The position numbers and the translations under genes are program-made. A stretch of DNA of 64,000 bases from Pseudorhodobacter sp. PARRP1 (lineage in GTDB: Bacteria; Pseudomonadota; Alphaproteobacteria; Rhodobacterales; Rhodobacteraceae), in assembly GCA_002256245.1 (NCBI GenBank), contig NKIU01000004.1:186001-250000 (forward strand), given 5' to 3'. Within the stretch, counting starts at the first letter, position 1; every line of letters begins with the position of its first letter. The notes under the pieces are model-generated. The model had not been told where the DNA came from and did no database searches. It saw nothing but the letters and a program-made list of their open reading frames with translations. Below are positions 22,530-33,471 of the stretch, in pieces.

Positions 22530-25500
22530 GATTTGGGTTTGACGATCTTTTCCGCCAGATCGCGGGCGATGTTGAACGCGCCCTTGATGCGGTCGGATTC
22601 CGATTTCATCTCGCCCATCAGCACTATCTTGTTGCCGCTGATCTTGGCCGCCGGGCCTTGCGCCTTGATGAATTCCACAAGCCCCGCCGGGTTGCCGAAC
22701 TTGTCGTTGTGGAACTGCACGGTGGCGCCCTTGGCCCCGGCATCAATGCGGGCAATCCCTGCCCGCTTGCACATCGACTTGATCCGCACGATCAGCATCA
22801 GGGTGTTGACCTCTTTCGGGATAGGGCCGAAGCGGTCGATCAGTTCGGCGGCAAAGCCTTCGAGTTCCACCTTGGTGGCAAGGCTGGACAGGCGGCGATA
22901 GAGGCCTAAACGGATATCCAGATCAGGGATATAGGCTTCCGGGATCATCACCGGCACGCCAAGATTGATCTGCGGCGACCATTGGTCATCGACGGCGCTC
23001 AGGCCCTGCAACTCGCCGGATTTGATCTTGGCAATCGTGTCTTCCAGCATCGACTGATAAAGCTCGTAGCCGACTTCCTTGATATGGCCAGACTGTTCCT
23101 CGCCCAGCAAATTGCCCGCGCCGCGCAGATCAAGGTCGTGGCTGGCCAGGTTGAACCCCGCCCCAAGGCTATCAAGCGAGCCCATCAGGCGCAGGCGTTT
23201 CATCGCTTGCGGGGTCAGAGGGCTGCGCGGTTTTGTGGTGAGATAACAATAGGCTCGGGTTTTGGAGCGCCCGACCCTGCCCCTGATCTGGTACAGTTGT
23301 GCAAGACCAAACATGTCGGCACGATGCACGATCATGGTGTTGGCGGTGGGAATATCCAGACCGGATTCGACGATGGAGGTGGCGATCAGCACATCATATT
23401 TGCCGTCGTAAAATTCGTTCATCCGCTCATCGAGATCGCCTGCGGCAAGCTGACCGTGGGCGACGACGTAGCTGACTTCCGGCACATGGGTTTTCAGGAA
23501 ATCCTCGATCTCATGCAGGTCGGAAATCCGCGGAACCACGTAGAAACTTTGCCCGCCGCGGAAGCGTTCGCGCAGCAACGCCTCGCGGATGGTGATGGTG
23601 TCAAATTCGCTGACATAGGTGCGGATGGCGAGGCGATCGACCGGCGGGGTGGCGATGATCGAGAGGTCGCGCACGCCGGTGAGGGACAGTTGCAGGGTGC
23701 GCGGGATTGGTGTGGCGGTCAGGGTCAGCACGTGGACCTCGGATCGCATTTCCTTCAGGCGTTCCTTGTGGGTGACGCCGAAATGCTGTTCCTCGTCGAT
23801 CACCAACAGGCCAAGGTTCTTGAAGCGGATGGATTTCGCCAGCAGGGCGTGGGTGCCGACGACGATATCGACCCTGCCCTCGGCCATCTCGGTGCGGGTG
23901 GTGTTGGCGTCTTTGGTGGACACAAAACGGCTGAGGGGTTTGATGTTGATCGGAAAACCACGGAAGCGTTCGACAAAGCTGCGGTAGTGTTGACGGGCAA
24001 GCAGCGTGGTCGGGCAGATCACCGCCACCTGCATCCCCGCAAGGGCCGCGACAAAGGCCGCGCGCATGGCGACTTCGGTTTTGCCAAAGCCGACATCCCC
24101 CACCACCAGCCGATCCATCGGCGAGCCTTTTTCCAGATCGGCCACCACATCGGCGATTGCCGACAACTGGTCGTCGGTTTCGGTATAGGGGAAGCGGGCG
24201 GAAAAGGCCTCCCATATGCTATGCGGGGCTTCGAGAATCGGGGCGTGACGCAGGGCGCGTTCGGCGGCGATGCGCATCAGCTTGTCGGCAATCTCGCGGA
24301 TGCGCTGCTTCAGCTTGGCCTTTTTCGCCTGCCATGCGCCACCACCCAGACGGTCCAAAAGGCCATCTTCGTGGCCGTAGCGGCTGAGCAGTTCGATATT
24401 CTCGACCGGCAGATAAAGTTTCGCGTTTTCAGCATATTCCAAGGCGACGCAGGCATGCGGGGCACCAAGGGCGGTGATGGTCTCTAACCCCAGATAGCGG
24501 CCAACGCCGTGTTCGACATGCACCACCAGATCGCCGACGGATAGCGTATCGACCTCGCGCAGGAAGTTGTCGGCCTTGCGCTTTTTGCGCGGTTTGGCAA
24601 CCAGACGGTCGCCTAAAACGTCTTGCTCCGAGATCACCGCAAGGCCGGGGGCGGTGAAGCCAGCCTCCAGCGCCCAGATCATCAGGAACAGGCCGCCCTT
24701 TCCTTCGGGCAGATCGCGGAAATCCTTGATTTCGCGGGCACCATGCAAGCCTTGGTCGTCCAGCAGGCCCTTCAACCGCTCACGCGCGCCATCGGACCAT
24801 GAGGCGATCACCACCTGCGCGTCTTTAGACACTGCTTTAACATGGTCCGACAAGGCACTGAAAAGGCTTATATTTTCCTGCTGACGTTCGGGCGCGAAAC
24901 TGCGGCCGATGCGCCCCTGCGCATCCAGCACACCCGGCCCCGGCGCTTGGGCCAAGGGCGACAGTTGCACCACACGGTGGTCGGCGATGGCTGCTTCCCA
25001 AGCGGTGTCGTCGAGATACAAAAGCCCCGGCGCCGATGGTTTATAGACCGAATCGAGCCGACCCTTGGCCCCCATCGCCTCGGTGCGGGCATCGTATTGA
25101 TCCTCGATGCCCTCCCAACGCGAGAGGCGCGCCGGTGTCACCTGATCATCCAGGATTACCGAAGCCTTTGGCAGATAATCAAAAATCGTCTCAAGCCCTG
25201 CGTGAAAGAACGGCAGCCAATGCTCCATCCCCTGATGCTTGCGACCCGCCGAGACGGCCTCATAGAGCGGATCATCCGAGCCGCCTGCACCAAATTCCAC
25301 CCGGTAGTTCTGCCGGAACCGCGCAATCGCGGCATCGTCCAGAATAACCTCGGACATCGGAGCAAATTCAACGGCTTGCAGCTTTTCGGTGGTGCGCTGC
25401 GTCACCGGATCAAAGCGGCGCGCGCCATCAAGCACATCGCCGAAGAAGTCCAAGCGCACCGGGCCGCCATCGCCGGGGGGGTAGATATCGACGATGCCGC

Positions 25501-25966
25501 CCCGAATGGCGAAATCGCCGGGTTCGGCCACGGTGGATACCGGCGAAAACCCCATCCGGGCGAGGAAACCCTTCAGGCGCGCCTCATCCACGCGGTCACC
25601 GACCCGGGCGACGAAAGACGCGGTTTGCATCACAGACCGGGCCGGCAGGCGCTGCATGGCGGCGTTGAGGGTGGTGAGCAGCACGAACGGAGCGCTGAAG
25701 CCCGAGGCCAGGGTGGCAAGCGTGGACATCCGCCGGGCCAGAATCTCGGGGTTGGGCGAGATGCGGTCGTAGGGCAAGCAATCCCATGCCGGCAGATCAA
25801 GCACCACGGTTTCGGGCGCAAACACCGCGAGGGCTGCGCGCATCGCCTCCATGCGTTTGTCGTCACGCGCGACATGGATCACGGGGCCCCCGCGCGCAAG
25901 TTCACGGGCAAGCAATTTGGCGTCATACCCTTCGGGCGCGCCGCCAAGGATGATGCGGTCAGCCAT
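22526..25966 (-). CDS. mfd: Transcription-repair coupling factor
   Basis: Mfd removes RNA polymerase stalled at DNA damage and recruits UvrA. The 1146-residue protein has the full layout: N-terminal UvrB-like region, RNA polymerase interaction domain (SVGDLVVHVEHGVGRYLGL, near 490-510), a RecG-like helicase core with GDVGFGKTEVA (about 620-630) and DEEQ (about 722), and the C-terminal TRCF domain. Length is normal. Its start lies 3 bp after the stop of the next minus-strand gene. Confidence 0.97.
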   Translation of the reverse strand: MADRIILGGAPEGYDAKLLARELARGGPVIHVARDDKRMEAMRAALAVFAPETVVLDLPAWDCLPYDRISPNPEILARRMSTLATLASGFSAPFVLLTTLNAAMQRLPARSVMQTASFVARVGDRVDEARLKGFLARMGFSPVSTVAEPGDFAIRGGIVDIYPPGDGGPVRLDFFGDVLDGARRFDPVTQRTTEKLQAVEFAPMSEVILDDAAIARFRQNYRVEFGAGGSDDPLYEAVSAGRKHQGMEHWLPFFHAGLETIFDYLPKASVILDDQVTPARLSRWEGIEDQYDARTEAMGAKGRLDSVYKPSAPGLLYLDDTAWEAAIADHRVVQLSPLAQAPGPGVLDAQGRIGRSFAPERQQENISLFSALSDHVKAVSKDAQVVIASWSDGARERLKGLLDDQGLHGAREIKDFRDLPEGKGGLFLMIWALEAGFTAPGLAVISEQDVLGDRLVAKPRKKRKADNFLREVDTLSVGDLVVHVEHGVGRYLGLETITALGAPHACVALEYAENAKLYLPVENIELLSRYGHEDGLLDRLGGGAWQAKKAKLKQRIREIADKLMRIAAERALRHAPILEAPHSIWEAFSARFPYTETDDQLSAIADVVADLEKGSPMDRLVVGDVGFGKTEVAMRAAFVAALAGMQVAVICPTTLLARQHYRSFVERFRGFPINIKPLSRFVSTKDANTTRTEMAEGRVDIVVGTHALLAKSIRFKNLGLLVIDEEQHFGVTHKERLKEMRSEVHVLTLTATPIPRTLQLSLTGVRDLSIIATPPVDRLAIRTYVSEFDTITIREALLRERFRGGQSFYVVPRISDLHEIEDFLKTHVPEVSYVVAHGQLAAGDLDERMNEFYDGKYDVLIATSIVESGLDIPTANTMIVHRADMFGLAQLYQIRGRVGRSKTRAYCYLTTKPRSPLTPQAMKRLRLMGSLDSLGAGFNLASHDLDLRGAGNLLGEEQSGHIKEVGYELYQSMLEDTIAKIKSGELQGLSAVDDQWSPQINLGVPVMIPEAYIPDLDIRLGLYRRLSSLATKVELEGFAAELIDRFGPIPKEVNTLMLIVRIKSMCKRAGIARIDAGAKGATVQFHNDKFGNPAGLVEFIKAQGPAAKISGNKIVLMGEMKSESDRIKGAFNIARDLAEKIVKPKS

Positions 25967-25969
25967 GGC

Positions 25970-26494
25970 CTAGCCCAGGACGCCGATGTAGAGATTGGCA
26001 TACATCCCGAACATCGACGTGACGAAAATTGACACCATGCCAAGGGCTTGCGTGGCGATCCTGTGACGGATCAGGCGGCGGTGCAACGCCTCGCCGCTGT
26101 GGTCTTTGGCGGCGATCAGCCCTGCGGTGCGCAGCGACAGCAGCGACAGGATCGTCATCGGCACCAGCAAAAACAGCACGGCTTGGGCAAATTCGATCTG
26201 ATAGTAGACCGCCAGAACCAAAAGCGCCGTCAGGAGGAAGCACAAGAACGCCACCACCCAGACCCCGGCGGTTTGCGCGATGTAAAGCATCCGTCCGGTG
26301 TTGATGCGCACCAAAGTCTCCAGATCGTCTTGCAACGCCCCGCCCTGACGGCGCGCGCGCGAAATCATGTCAAACGGCACGCCCAAAACCCAGTGGCTGG
26401 CCGACGACCACATCACCGCCAGCATGATCCAATACCAAAGGTTCGAAAAAGACCGCATGTCGATCAATTCAAACAGAACTTGATATAAATTCAC
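25970..26494 (-). CDS. Membrane protein of the 'component of SufBCD complex' family
   Basis: A 174-residue integral membrane protein with about four hydrophobic segments. The N-terminal sequence ELIDMRSFSNLWYWIMLAV recalls a Rhodobacterales family usually named 'component of SufBCD complex'; I know no experiment supporting that name. I chose GTG 26494, preceded at good spacing by AAGGGA, over internal methionines. It sits directly upstream of mfd (3-bp gap), not beside the suf operon 22 kb away, so linkage to Fe-S assembly is not supported by position. Confidence 0.75.
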   Translation of the reverse strand: MNLYQVLFELIDMRSFSNLWYWIMLAVMWSSASHWVLGVPFDMISRARRQGGALQDDLETLVRINTGRMLYIAQTAGVWVVAFLCFLLTALLVLAVYYQIEFAQAVLFLLVPMTILSLLSLRTAGLIAAKDHSGEALHRRLIRHRIATQALGMVSIFVTSMFGMYANLYIGVLG

Positions 26495-26551
26495 GCAAAG
26501 TCCCTTCTCTGCCATACGCCCGGTTTGGCCTGCGCCTGATTGTCTGCTTGA

Positions 26552-27631
<1,080 letters not shown>

Positions 27632-27717
27632 ATGGCAATGGATGACAAGCGGTGCGAAGGGCGCTAATGTGGCGGCAATGGGGTCATGAGAACCCCGTGT
27701 GAGGCATGAGGGCGGAT

Positions 27718-28284
27718 ATGAGCAATTTTTCCAGACGTGGTTTTCTGGCACTGGGTGGCGCAGGCTTGGTGTCGGCTTGCCAGAACACTGTGGTCGGCAA
27801 TGGCGTGGGCTCGAACGGGGCTGCGCAGATTGATGCGCGGGTGCGCGAGACCCAAAGCTATCTGTTCAACAACTTTGCCGGCACGCGCCAGCTTGCCGAC
27901 CGTGCCAGCGGGATTTTGACGATGCCGCTGGTGACTGAGGCCGGTTTCGGCTTTGGCGGCGCTTATGGGCGCGGGGTGTTGCAGATCAAGGGCGCGACGG
28001 TGGATTACTATTCGGCCACCAAAGCCTCGATCGGGTTTCAGATCGGCGCGCAGCAATATGCGCATATGCTGTTTTTCACCACCGATGCAGCACTTGAAGA
28101 TTTCCGCCGCTCGCCCGGTTGGGCGGCCAGCGCCGATATCCGCTATGCGACCCCGGCCGAGGGCGGCTCGATTGGCAAGGAAACCACCGAGCTTGATCCG
28201 GTGATCGCGTTTGTGTTCGGCCAACAGGGGCTGATGGCGGGGGCAACCTTGGCGGGCGTGAAATACACCCGGATTATCGTTTAG
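27718..28284 (+). CDS. SYLF-domain lipoprotein with Tat-like signal
   Basis: A 188-residue protein of the SYLF (Ysc84-like, lipid-binding) family. The N-terminus SRRGFLALGGAGLVSAC combines a twin-arginine motif (Arg6-Arg7) with a lipobox cysteine near residue 21, so it is probably exported folded and lipid-anchored. The SYLF core follows with GFGFGGAYGRGVL and YYSATKASIGFQIG, ending in VAGATLxGxKYTRI-type sequence. ATG 27718 follows GAGGGCGG and was chosen over an ATG four codons earlier. Role unknown; membrane lipid binding is inferred from the family. Confidence 0.85.
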   Translation: MSNFSRRGFLALGGAGLVSACQNTVVGNGVGSNGAAQIDARVRETQSYLFNNFAGTRQLADRASGILTMPLVTEAGFGFGGAYGRGVLQIKGATVDYYSATKASIGFQIGAQQYAHMLFFTTDAALEDFRRSPGWAASADIRYATPAEGGSIGKETTELDPVIAFVFGQQGLMAGATLAGVKYTRIIV

Positions 28285-28313
28285 ATGTGGTGACTTAGGG
28301 GGGAGTTTTCCCC

Positions 28314-29174
28314 CTATTTCAGCCGCCGGATCAGGCTTGAGGTGTCATTGCGGTTGCCACCCATGCGCTGCACATCCTTGTAGAACTGATCGACCAAAGC
28401 GGTCACCGGCAGGCTTGCGCCGATCTGGTCGGCGGTTTGCAGGCAGATTTGCAGATCCTTGCGCATCCAATCCACCGCAAAGCCGTGATCGAATTTATCG
28501 TCCAGCATGGTCTTGTGGCGGTTGACCATCTGCCACGACCCTGCGGCGCCTTGGGAAATCACCTCGACCACCGCAGCACCGTCAAGCCCGGCTTTCTCGC
28601 CAAAGGCCAAAGCCTCGGACAGACCCTGCACCAGCCCGGCGATGGCGATCTGGTTCATCATCTTGGCGAGTTGCCCCGCACCAGAATCGCCCAAACGGCG
28701 GCAGATGCGGGCATAGGCGGCGATCACGGGCTCGGCTTTGTCATAATCGGTTTGGCTGCCGCCGCACATCACCGACAACACGCCGTTTTGCGCACCCGCT
28801 TGGCCCCCCGACACCGGAGCATCCACGAATCCAAGACCCTCGCTGGCCGCAAGTGCCGACAATTCGCGCGTGACTGCCGCCGAAACCGTGGTGTGATCGA
28901 CGAAAATCGCGTGCTTCATCCCGGCAAAAGCGCCATCCGGCCCAAGGCAGACGCTGCGCAAATCGTCGTCATTGCCCACGCAGGCCATCACAAACTCGGC
29001 ACCCATCGCAGCCTCGCGCGGGGTGGCTGCACTTTGGCCGCCATGCTCGGCCACCCAAGCCTGCGCTTTCGCCGGATTGCGGTTGTAAACCACCACCTGA
29101 TGGCCCTTCGCCGCCAGATGCCCTGCCATCGGATAGCCCATCACCCCAAGGCCCAAAAACGCCAGTTTTGCCAT
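28314..29174 (-). CDS. NAD(P)-dependent beta-hydroxyacid dehydrogenase (3-hydroxyisobutyrate dehydrogenase family)
   Basis: A 286-residue oxidoreductase of the 3-hydroxyisobutyrate/tartronate semialdehyde reductase family. It has the Rossmann motif GLGVMG (8-13), the substrate segment DAPVSGGQAGA near 120, and the catalytic lysine in GAGQLAKMMNQ near 170. The exact substrate cannot be assigned; it is not in a valine-degradation operon. Two adjacent ATGs (29174 and 29177) are possible starts; the second matches family starts (MAKLAFLG). Confidence 0.87.
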   Translation of the reverse strand: MAKLAFLGLGVMGYPMAGHLAAKGHQVVVYNRNPAKAQAWVAEHGGQSAATPREAAMGAEFVMACVGNDDDLRSVCLGPDGAFAGMKHAIFVDHTTVSAAVTRELSALAASEGLGFVDAPVSGGQAGAQNGVLSVMCGGSQTDYDKAEPVIAAYARICRRLGDSGAGQLAKMMNQIAIAGLVQGLSEALAFGEKAGLDGAAVVEVISQGAAGSWQMVNRHKTMLDDKFDHGFAVDWMRKDLQICLQTADQIGASLPVTALVDQFYKDVQRMGGNRNDTSSLIRRLK

Positions 29175-29255
29175 CATCGCCCGCCTTGCATTGCCCCTAT
29201 TCCGGCTTTGGACTAGGAAGGCAATCAACCGTTGCCGTCAAGGACTCCGCGCCCC

Positions 29256-31727
29256 ATGTTGACCGCCTTCCGCTGGCTTTTGCGCATCTTCACCGGGCTG
29301 ATTGCCTTGGGGCTTCTGGCGGGGGGGCTGGCCTATTACGTGCTGACGCGCAGCCTGCCCGACTATAATGAGGATTTCACCTTGAAGGGCATCACCGCCC
29401 CGGTGGAGATCGTGCGCAACAACAACGATGTGCCGCATATCTTCGGGGCGACCGAGGAAGACGTGTATTTCGCACTGGGGTTCGCCCATGCGCAGGATCG
29501 GCTGTGGCAGATGACGATGCTGCGGCGCACGGCGCAGGGGCGGCTGTCGGAGATTTTCGGCGCACGCACGGTCAAGATCGACGAATTGCTGCGCCGACTG
29601 GATATCTACGGGTTGGCGCAGGCCTCGGTGAAGGTGCAGGACAAACGTACGACTTTGGCGCTGAACGCCTATGCGGCGGGGGTCAACGCATGGATTTCGC
29701 AGGTTAATCTGGGCGCGCGCGGACGTGGCGCGCCCGAGTTTTTCTTCTTCTCGAACGAAATTGCGGCTTGGTCGCCAGCGGATTCACTGGCGATTCTGAA
29801 GCTGATGGCGCTGCAACTGTCCTCGCATCTTGAGGACGAGGTGCTGCGCGCGCAGATGTCGCTGGTGCTGCCCGCAGCGCGTCTGAGCGATATTCTGCCC
29901 GACGATCCCGGCAAGGGCGTGGCCGCCCTGCCCGATTATGCCAGCCTGATGCCCGGCAGCGTGCCGCAGGCCACCACCAAGACCGCTTATCTGGATACAC
30001 CGCTGTCGCCATTTCATTCGCGCGATTTTGCCGGCGCGTCGAACGCCTGGGCGGCCATGCCGGGTAAGGCTGCAGCGGGTGGCAGCCTGCTTGCCAATGA
30101 TCCGCATCTGGGGCTGACCGCGCCCTCGATCTGGTATCTGGCACGGTTGCAACTGCCGACGGGCGGCGTGATTGGCGGCACGATTCCGGGGATGCCCTTG
30201 GTGCTGGTCGGGCGGTCAGAGCGGTTGGGTTGGGGGCTGACCTCAAGCTATCTGGATGATCAAGATGTGGTGATGGAAAAGCTGAACCCGGCCAATCCGC
30301 AGGAATATCTGACGCCCGAGGGGCCGAAGAAATTCACCTCTCGCCAGACGATTGTGAACATCAAGGGCGAAGATCCGGTGACGCTGACCCTGCGCTGGTC
30401 GCAAGCCGGGCCGATCCTGCCGGGCACGCATTACGATCTGGCCTCGGTGACGCCGGCGGGGTCGGTGGCCGCACTGGAATGGACGGCGCTTTCGGGCGCG
30501 GATACCTCGATGACGGCGGCGATGAAGCTGATGTCGGCAGGCTCGGTGGCCGAGGCGATTTCGGCGGGCAAGCTGTTCGTCGCCCCCTCGCAGAACCTGA
30601 TGCTGGCGGATGCCAAGGGCATTGCGATGCAGACCATCGGCGTGATGCCGGCGCGTGATCCGGCCAATGCGACGCAAGGGCGGATGCCCGCGCCCGGTTG
30701 GCAGGGCAAAAACCGCTGGACGGGGATGCTGCCCTACGAGGATAATCCCAGTTTCATCAACCCCACCAGTGGCTTGCTGGGCAATACCAACAACAAGACG
30801 GTGGACCGCCCCTTCCCGCTGCACGTCAGCTTTGACTGGGGTGACACGCAGCGAATCCAGCGCTGGCTGGCGCTGATGAAAACCCGCGAAGTCCACACCC
30901 GTGACAGCTTTATCGAGGCGCAGTTGGATACGGTGTCGCCCACCGCGCGCAATCTGCTGCCGCTGATCGGGGCTGATCTGTGGTTTACCGGAGAGCCCGC
31001 AGCCGAGGGCACGCCAGAACGGTTGCGCCAGAAAGCGCTGGATCTGATGGCGAAATGGAACGGCGAGATGAACGAACATCTGCCCGAACCGTTGATCGCC
31101 GAGGCCTGGCTGCGCGCGCTGCAAGACCGTTTGACCCGTGATGAAATCGGCCCCTTGGCGGATCAGTTCACCCACCCCGAGCCTGTGTTCATCGAGCGGG
31201 TTTACCGCAATATCGGCGGCGCATCGGTGTGGTGCGATGTGGTGCAATCGGCAGCGGTCGAGACTTGCACCGATATCGCGCGGATTGCGCTTGATCAGGC
31301 TTTGCTAGAGCTGTCAGAGACTTACGGCCCGAACATCGAAAGCTGGCGTTGGGGCGATGCGCATCAGGCAACGCATGATCACCCGGTTCTGGGTGAGGTG
31401 CCGGTGTTGCGCTATTTCGTCAACATCCGCCAATCGACCAGCGGCGGCGACACCACCTTGCTGCGTGGGCGCACCAAAGGCACCGGGCCGAACCCCTATC
31501 TGAACGTGCATGCCGGTGGCTATCGCGGCGTCTATGACTTCGCCGACCCGGATTCGTCGGTGTTCATTCAGGCCACCGGGCAATCGGGCCATCCGCTGTC
31601 GCGGTTCTACGATGATCTGAGCGAATTGTGGCGGCGCGGCGAATACATCCCGATGTCACTAGACCCCGATTTGGCGCGCGCGGGGGCTGTTGGTGACATG
31701 GTGCTGACACCAGAAGTGCCGCAATAG
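29256..31727 (+). CDS. Penicillin acylase-family N-terminal nucleophile hydrolase
   Basis: An 823-residue Ntn hydrolase precursor of the penicillin G acylase/AHL-acylase family. A membrane segment (about 8-32) acts as signal or anchor. The alpha chain contains DVPHIFGATEEDVYFALGFAHAQDRLWQM, here cited only by its first and last residues, about 58-86. Autoprocessing would occur before Ser262 in GASNAWA, making Ser262 the nucleophile. Relatives hydrolyse beta-lactams or acyl-homoserine lactones; the substrate is unknown. The gene is divergent from the dehydrogenase with an 81-bp gap. Confidence 0.88.
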   Translation: MLTAFRWLLRIFTGLIALGLLAGGLAYYVLTRSLPDYNEDFTLKGITAPVEIVRNNNDVPHIFGATEEDVYFALGFAHAQDRLWQMTMLRRTAQGRLSEIFGARTVKIDELLRRLDIYGLAQASVKVQDKRTTLALNAYAAGVNAWISQVNLGARGRGAPEFFFFSNEIAAWSPADSLAILKLMALQLSSHLEDEVLRAQMSLVLPAARLSDILPDDPGKGVAALPDYASLMPGSVPQATTKTAYLDTPLSPFHSRDFAGASNAWAAMPGKAAAGGSLLANDPHLGLTAPSIWYLARLQLPTGGVIGGTIPGMPLVLVGRSERLGWGLTSSYLDDQDVVMEKLNPANPQEYLTPEGPKKFTSRQTIVNIKGEDPVTLTLRWSQAGPILPGTHYDLASVTPAGSVAALEWTALSGADTSMTAAMKLMSAGSVAEAISAGKLFVAPSQNLMLADAKGIAMQTIGVMPARDPANATQGRMPAPGWQGKNRWTGMLPYEDNPSFINPTSGLLGNTNNKTVDRPFPLHVSFDWGDTQRIQRWLALMKTREVHTRDSFIEAQLDTVSPTARNLLPLIGADLWFTGEPAAEGTPERLRQKALDLMAKWNGEMNEHLPEPLIAEAWLRALQDRLTRDEIGPLADQFTHPEPVFIERVYRNIGGASVWCDVVQSAAVETCTDIARIALDQALLELSETYGPNIESWRWGDAHQATHDHPVLGEVPVLRYFVNIRQSTSGGDTTLLRGRTKGTGPNPYLNVHAGGYRGVYDFADPDSSVFIQATGQSGHPLSRFYDDLSELWRRGEYIPMSLDPDLARAGAVGDMVLTPEVPQ

Positions 31728-31749
31728 CAATGCCTTAGCTGGCATTGCT
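31726..31749. terminator. Hairpin between convergent acylase and hflX genes
   Basis: A 9-bp stem AGCAATGCC/GGCATTGCT with a 6-nt loop overlaps the acylase stop. The following T content is weak, so it may be an inefficient terminator, shared by the two convergent genes. Confidence 0.5.
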
Positions 31750-31755
31750 ATGCTA

Positions 31756-32997
31756 TCACTTTAACTCGCGGTAGCGGCCCTGCTGCTTTGTTGTCCACAG
31801 CACGCTGATCTGCCACCCGCTGTCGTCCTGCGTCTCCGCTGCAACGACGCCTGCATCGTGCAACCAAGAGCGTTTTTTGCCATCTGCAAAGCTAAGGCGC
31901 AGATCTGTCTGGCTTTTTTCTTCCTCAAACGCGGTCGAGACGGCATCCAGCAGCGTCGCCACGCCCTCACCCGTCAACGCCGACACCGGGAACACCCCGG
32001 CACGATTGGTGGCCTGCACCTGCAAGGCCTCGCGCTCGCTGGGTGCCACAAGGTCAAGCTTGTTCCAGACCTCAAACATCGGCACGGCCTTGTTGACGCC
32101 GAGCGAGGTGAGAATATCGGCCACATCGGCGGCCTGTTCGGCAGATTCCGGGTGGCTGATGTCGCGCACGTGCAGGATCAGATCGGCCTCCAGCACCTCC
32201 TCAAGCGTGGCGCGGAAGGCGGCAACCAGTTGCGTCGGAAGCTCCGAGATAAACCCCACGGTGTCTGACGCGATGATCTTGCGGCCCGATGGCAGCACAA
32301 CACCGCGCATCGTCGGGTCCAACGTGGCAAACAGCATATCCTTGGCCAACACCTCGGCGCCGGTCATGTGGTTGAAAAGCGTGGATTTTCCGGCGTTGGT
32401 ATAGCCCACCAGCGCCACCAGCGGAAACGGCACCTTGCGACGCGAGGCGCGGTGCAACTCGCGGGTTTTGGCAACCCGGTCCAGTTGCCGTTTAAGTCGG
32501 ATCACCTGATCGTCAATGGCCCGACGGTCGCTTTCAATTTGCGTCTCGCCCGGACCCCCGACAAAGCCAAAGCCGCCGCGCTGCCGTTCAAGGTGCGTCC
32601 ACGCCCGCACCAACCGCGTTCGCTGATAGGAAAGCGCCGCAAGCTCCACCTGCAACACGCCTTCACGGGTGCGCGCACGGTCGGCGAAAATCTCAAGGAT
32701 CAGACCGGTGCGGTCTAACAGCTTGACGCCCCACTCTTTTTCAAGATTGCGCTGCTGCACGGGCGTCACCGGACCATCGACCATCACCAGATCAATTTCC
32801 AGCGCCTTCAGGGTGGTTTTCAACTCCTCCACCTTGCCCGAGCCAAACAACATCCCCGGTTGCACCCGAGGCAGGCGCACAACCTCGGCCCCCAGCACCA
32901 GCATCCCGGGCAAGGCAGCGGCCAAACTGACCGCCTCGGCAAGGCCATGCTCTGGCAATCGGCGCGACTTGACCGTTTTCAGATCGGGGTGCAGCAC
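31756..32997 (-). CDS. hflX: GTPase HflX
   Basis: A ribosome-associated GTPase that splits stalled 70S ribosomes under stress. The 413 residues given contain the HflX N-terminal domain with a glycine-rich RGGFGFVGGPGETQIE linker, and G1 motif GYTNAGKS, G3 SDTVGFI and G4 NKLD. The coordinates start at GTG 32997. However, the frame stays open and coding-like for another 31 codons to the hfq stop, with AYVLHPD spanning the GTG, so translation probably starts upstream at a rare codon (CTG 33090 or ATC 33087). It lies downstream of hfq, the usual order. Confidence 0.93.
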   Translation of the reverse strand: MLHPDLKTVKSRRLPEHGLAEAVSLAAALPGMLVLGAEVVRLPRVQPGMLFGSGKVEELKTTLKALEIDLVMVDGPVTPVQQRNLEKEWGVKLLDRTGLILEIFADRARTREGVLQVELAALSYQRTRLVRAWTHLERQRGGFGFVGGPGETQIESDRRAIDDQVIRLKRQLDRVAKTRELHRASRRKVPFPLVALVGYTNAGKSTLFNHMTGAEVLAKDMLFATLDPTMRGVVLPSGRKIIASDTVGFISELPTQLVAAFRATLEEVLEADLILHVRDISHPESAEQAADVADILTSLGVNKAVPMFEVWNKLDLVAPSEREALQVQATNRAGVFPVSALTGEGVATLLDAVSTAFEEEKSQTDLRLSFADGKKRSWLHDAGVVAAETQDDSGWQISVLWTTKQQGRYRELK

Positions 32998-33086
32998 ATA
33001 GGCGCACGTAGGCTGCGCCGCCGTTTCATAGGCATCGATGCCGCCATCGCTGAATGGCCACTCGTCGTCTTCGGGAAGATCAGAGA

Positions 33087-33320
33087 TCAGTCTTCACCTT
33101 CATAAAGGTTAACAGGGCCGCCCGGCATGATGGTTGAAATCGCATGTTTATAGACCAGTTGCGACTGACCATCGCGGCGCAAAAGCACGCAGAAGTTGTC
33201 AAACCACGTGATCACACCCTGCAATTTCACCCCGTTGATCAAAAAGATCGTCACCGGAACCTTGGATTTCCGGACGTGATTGAGAAACGCGTCTTGCAAA
33301 TTCTGTTTGTCTGCGGCCAT
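33087..33320 (-). CDS. hfq: RNA chaperone Hfq
   Basis: Hexameric Sm-like RNA chaperone for small RNA regulation. The 77-residue protein contains the Sm1 motif [21 protein letters not shown] and Sm2 YKHAISTI, and starts [14 protein letters not shown], typical of short alphaproteobacterial Hfq without the long acidic tail of E. coli. It sits between the ntr operon and hflX as in most alphaproteobacteria. Its presence supports Hfq-dependent small RNA regulation in this organism. Confidence 0.97.
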   Translation of the reverse strand: MAADKQNLQDAFLNHVRKSKVPVTIFLINGVKLQGVITWFDNFCVLLRRDGQSQLVYKHAISTIMPGGPVNLYEGED

Positions 33321-33347
33321 TTTTTCTTGTCCTTATCGCCTTGGCAC

Positions 33348-33370
33348 CGAAAAGCGCGCCCTTTCGCGCT
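33348..33370 (-). terminator. Weak terminator between ntrX and hfq
   Basis: On the minus strand AGCGCG/CGCGCT (6 bp, loop AAAGGG) is followed by TTTT. It lies about 100 bp past ntrX and 30 bp before hfq, so it may partly separate the ntr operon from hfq-hflX. Confidence 0.4.
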
Positions 33371-33471
33371 CTGGTGAAACAACTATGTCGCGCAAACTTG
33401 CCAGATTCCAGCATAAAACGACGAAAAACCCGCCGATGTTCCCGATTTGGATTCTTTCTGCAACACTGCGC

